Source: an uncultured Eggerthella sp.
Lineage (GTDB): Bacteria; Actinomycetota; Coriobacteriia; Coriobacteriales; Eggerthellaceae
Length of the DNA stretch: 64,000 nt
Direction: 5' to 3'
NCBI GenBank assembly: GCA_900542525.1
Contig: UQNZ01000002.1
Coordinates: 186,001-250,000 of the forward strand
The notes beneath the pieces were generated by a model. That model had not been told where the DNA came from. It did no database searches and saw only the letters and a program-made list of their open reading frames with translations. Every line of letters begins with the position of its first letter. Position 1 is the stretch's first letter. Position numbers and translations under genes: made by a program. Shown here in pieces: positions 62,315 to 64,000 of the stretch.

Positions 62315-62515
62315 ATGGTTTTTTCAGGAATGCATACCCAAAGCGCGGCGATCCGTGCCCAGCACTGGGCACAGGGTTCGAACGATGTTTGCGCGATCAT
62401 GTCGGAGCACTTGGCACAGTGTTCCGAAAGCGATCGTGCGGTCATGTCCGAGCATCTTGCTCAGGGCTCGACCTGCATTCTCTGCACCCCACCTCTCTAC
62501 TTTCACTATAGATAA
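62315..62515 (+). CDS. 66-residue protein with three 15-residue repeats
   Basis: I know no family. The frame contains three exact 45-base units (62351-62395, 62396-62440, 62441-62485) encoding IRAQHWAQGSNDVCA, IMSEHLAQCSESDRA and VMSEHLAQGSTCILC, then CTPPLYFHYR-like end. Within the nine-codon core of units 2 and 3, six of seven codon differences are synonymous, which argues for selection on the protein. The ATG has only a weak GGTAAAG site. The stop codon touches the stem of a strong terminator. The same DNA also encodes an open frame on the minus strand with its own repeats, so the coding strand is not certain. It could be a small secretion-free peptide, a leader ORF or a repeat-derived RNA. 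Confidence 0.45.
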   Translation: MVFSGMHTQSAAIRAQHWAQGSNDVCAIMSEHLAQCSESDRAVMSEHLAQGSTCILCTPPLYFHYR

Positions 62516-62546
62516 GCACACGGATCTCGATCCGGTGCTTTTTTTA
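62515..62546 (+). terminator. Strong intrinsic terminator upstream of the symporter
   Basis: AGCAC-(A)-CGGATC pairs with GATCCG-GTGCT around a TC loop, followed by seven T. It separates the repeat ORF from the symporter gene, or could work as an attenuator for it. Confidence 0.88.
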
Positions 62547-62660
62547 TGCGCTCGATCGGGTCGTTGTTGTTCGTCTTGGTGTGCGAAGAGTGAGAAATGC
62601 GCGGGTATACCGTCCTGAGAAAACTGATGTATTGGAAAACGAGTGAAAGAAGAGGAGCGC

Positions 62661-64000
62661 ATGTTTCTCAAGATCTTGATCGTGGCGATCTTCGTTGCGG
62701 TCACTGTGGCAGTGGGCGTCTTCGCCCGCAAACATTCCAACAGTGTCGATGGCTTCGTGCTCGGCGGACGTAATGTTGGTCCGTGGCTCTCAGCCTTTGC
62801 CTTTGGCACGAGCTATTTTTCCGCTGTTGTGTTCATCGGCTATGCTGGCCAGTTCGGCTGGAAATACGGTATGTCGGTATTTTGGGTCGGTATCGGTAAT
62901 GCGGTCATCGGGTCGCTTCTGGCGTGGTGGGTGCTCGGCCCGCGTACGCGTGAGATGACGCAGCGGCTCAAGGCTACGACCATGCCGGAATTCTTCGGCA
63001 AACGCTATAACTCTCGAGCGTTGCGCATCGCCGCTGCGGCGATCATCTTCGTGTTCCTCATTCCGTATACCGCATCCGTCTACAACGGTCTTTCGCGTTT
63101 GTTCGGTATGGCTTTCGGGCTACCGTATGAATGGTGCGTGATCGGCATGGCGGTAGTCACCTGTATCTATGTGGTGCTCGGTGGTTATGTGGCCTCGGTT
63201 TGGAACGACTTCATCCAGGGTACGATCATGCTCATCGGTATCATTGCCGTTATCTTCGCGGTGTTGAATGGCCAGGGCGGTATCGCAACGGCTATCGTGA
63301 ATCTCTCGCAGATCCCGGCAGAGGGAAGCGCCATGGCAGGACCGTTCACTTCGATGTTCGGCCCCGACGCGCTCAACCTGCTTGGCGTTATCATCCTCAC
63401 TTCGCTCGGCACGTGGGCGCTCCCGCAGATGGTCCAGAAGTTCTACGCCATCAAGACCGGTCCGGCCATCAAGCAGGGCGCCATCATCTCGACGATCTTC
63501 GCGCTCGTGGTTGCGGGTGGCTCGTATTTCTTGGGTGGTTTCGGTCGCTTGTTCGGTGGCGATATCGCCTATGCTGCTAATGGCACGCCTATCTACGACT
63601 CGATCGTGCCGACCATGCTCGCCGGACTTCCCGACATTCTGCTTGGCATCGTGGTGGTGCTCGTACTCTCCGCATCCATGTCTACGCTTGCGGGTCTTGT
63701 GCTCACTTCGTCTTCAACGCTCACGCTCGACTTGATCAAGGGCAACATCGTGAAGAAGATGAGCGAGAAGAAGCAAGTGCGTTACATGCGCTTCTTCATC
63801 GTGGTGTTCGTGGCTATCTCTGCTGGCATCGCGCTGGTGCAGTACCATTCGACCATCGTGTTCATCGCTCAGCTGATGGGCTATTCGTGGGGCGCGCTTT
63901 CGGGCTCGTTCCTTGGTCCCTTCTTCTGGGGCTTGTTCTCCGGTCGTATCTCAAAGCCAGCAGTTTGGTGCAGCTTTGCGCTTGGTGTTGGCATGACCGT
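62661..64000 (+). CDS. Sodium:solute symporter (SSS family), cut off by window edge
   Basis: The first 446 codons of a PutP-like symporter are visible. GRNVGPWLSAFAFGTSYFSA near 35-54 is the sodium-site helix, LGGYVASVWNDFIQGTIM near 173-190 and LSASMSTLAGLVLTSSSTL near 338-356 are family signatures. At least eleven membrane helices are seen. AGAGGAG before the ATG fixes the start. It follows the IorAB-ligase genes and the repeat ORF; uptake of an organic acid or amino acid is likely but unspecified. Confidence 0.92.
   Translation, partial: MFLKILIVAIFVAVTVAVGVFARKHSNSVDGFVLGGRNVGPWLSAFAFGTSYFSAVVFIGYAGQFGWKYGMSVFWVGIGNAVIGSLLAWWVLGPRTREMTQRLKATTMPEFFGKRYNSRALRIAAAAIIFVFLIPYTASVYNGLSRLFGMAFGLPYEWCVIGMAVVTCIYVVLGGYVASVWNDFIQGTIMLIGIIAVIFAVLNGQGGIATAIVNLSQIPAEGSAMAGPFTSMFGPDALNLLGVIILTSLGTWALPQMVQKFYAIKTGPAIKQGAIISTIFALVVAGGSYFLGGFGRLFGGDIAYAANGTPIYDSIVPTMLAGLPDILLGIVVVLVLSASMSTLAGLVLTSSSTLTLDLIKGNIVKKMSEKKQVRYMRFFIVVFVAISAGIALVQYHSTIVFIAQLMGYSWGALSGSFLGPFFWGLFSGRISKPAVWCSFALGVGMT

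Noticed and set aside
62324..62809. 161-residue minus-strand frame over the repeat ORF and symporter start
   Set aside because: It overlaps the strong plus-strand terminator and the well-supported symporter start, has no ribosome-binding site, and its repeats are the antisense of the plus-strand units. I kept only a note of doubt on the coding strand.

Overview
The window spans the replication origin of a moderate-GC anaerobic actinobacterium, most likely of the class Coriobacteriia (Eggerthellaceae-like; the modest GC would suit a Cryptobacterium-type genome). That assignment is inference. It rests on the order rpmH-rnpA-yidD-yidC-jag-rsmG-parA-parB to the left of dnaA and dnaN-recF-DUF721-gyrB-gyrA-tRNA-Ile-tRNA-Ala to the right, on the indolepyruvate oxidoreductase/aryl-CoA ligase cassette of amino-acid-fermenting anaerobes, and on a BTAD-type regulator. 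No species can be named from sequence alone.

Layout. 1-5.6 kb: a truncated gene, a small alarmone synthetase, and a minus-strand run of ATP-grasp ligase, 31-residue ferredoxin-like ORF, MarR regulator, amino-acid-binding lipoprotein and permease, read from a clear promoter with operator-like repeats; then a DJ-1 protein. 5.6-6.3 kb: a gene-poor stretch with a long inverted repeat, tRNA-Gly and a nested palindrome. 6.3-19 kb: a metal exporter, a zinc-ribbon mini-protein, a very long M28 peptidase-like protein with a large acidic insert, a coiled-coil membrane protein, DinG, Ddl and RlmN. 19-24.5 kb: the classical origin-left cluster (parB, parA, rsmG, jag, yidC, yidD, rnpA, rpmH). 24.5-28.7 kb: a PEBP-family gene, an AT-rich DnaA-box region, a GHKL-ATPase/winged-helix gene, dnaA, and a second origin segment with a DnaA box plus a DnaA-trio array. 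28.7-37.4 kb: dnaN, recF, DUF721, gyrB, gyrA, DUF151 and two tRNAs. 37.5-43.3 kb: a crotonase, typA, a PpiC-type foldase, an ABC ATPase and two tRNA-Ser genes. 43.2-44.4 kb holds no recognisable gene. 44.4-64 kb: BTAD regulator, TrkH, OB-fold protein, RsgA, glycosyltransferase, TauE, a LytS/LytTR pair, a nucleoside-salvage operon, PurE, IorAB plus aryl-CoA ligase, a small repeat-containing ORF, and a truncated sodium:solute symporter.

Genes point away from the origin on both sides with few exceptions. Perfect or near-perfect parS sites flank oriC on both arms, several inside genes where they are read as Val-Ser-Arg-Glu. The most interesting unexplained items are the GHKL/winged-helix protein sitting inside oriC, the 15-codon repeat ORF upstream of the symporter, the miniature ferredoxin hidden at the end of the ATP-grasp gene, and the insert-bearing M28 protein that seems to lack its last zinc-binding histidine.
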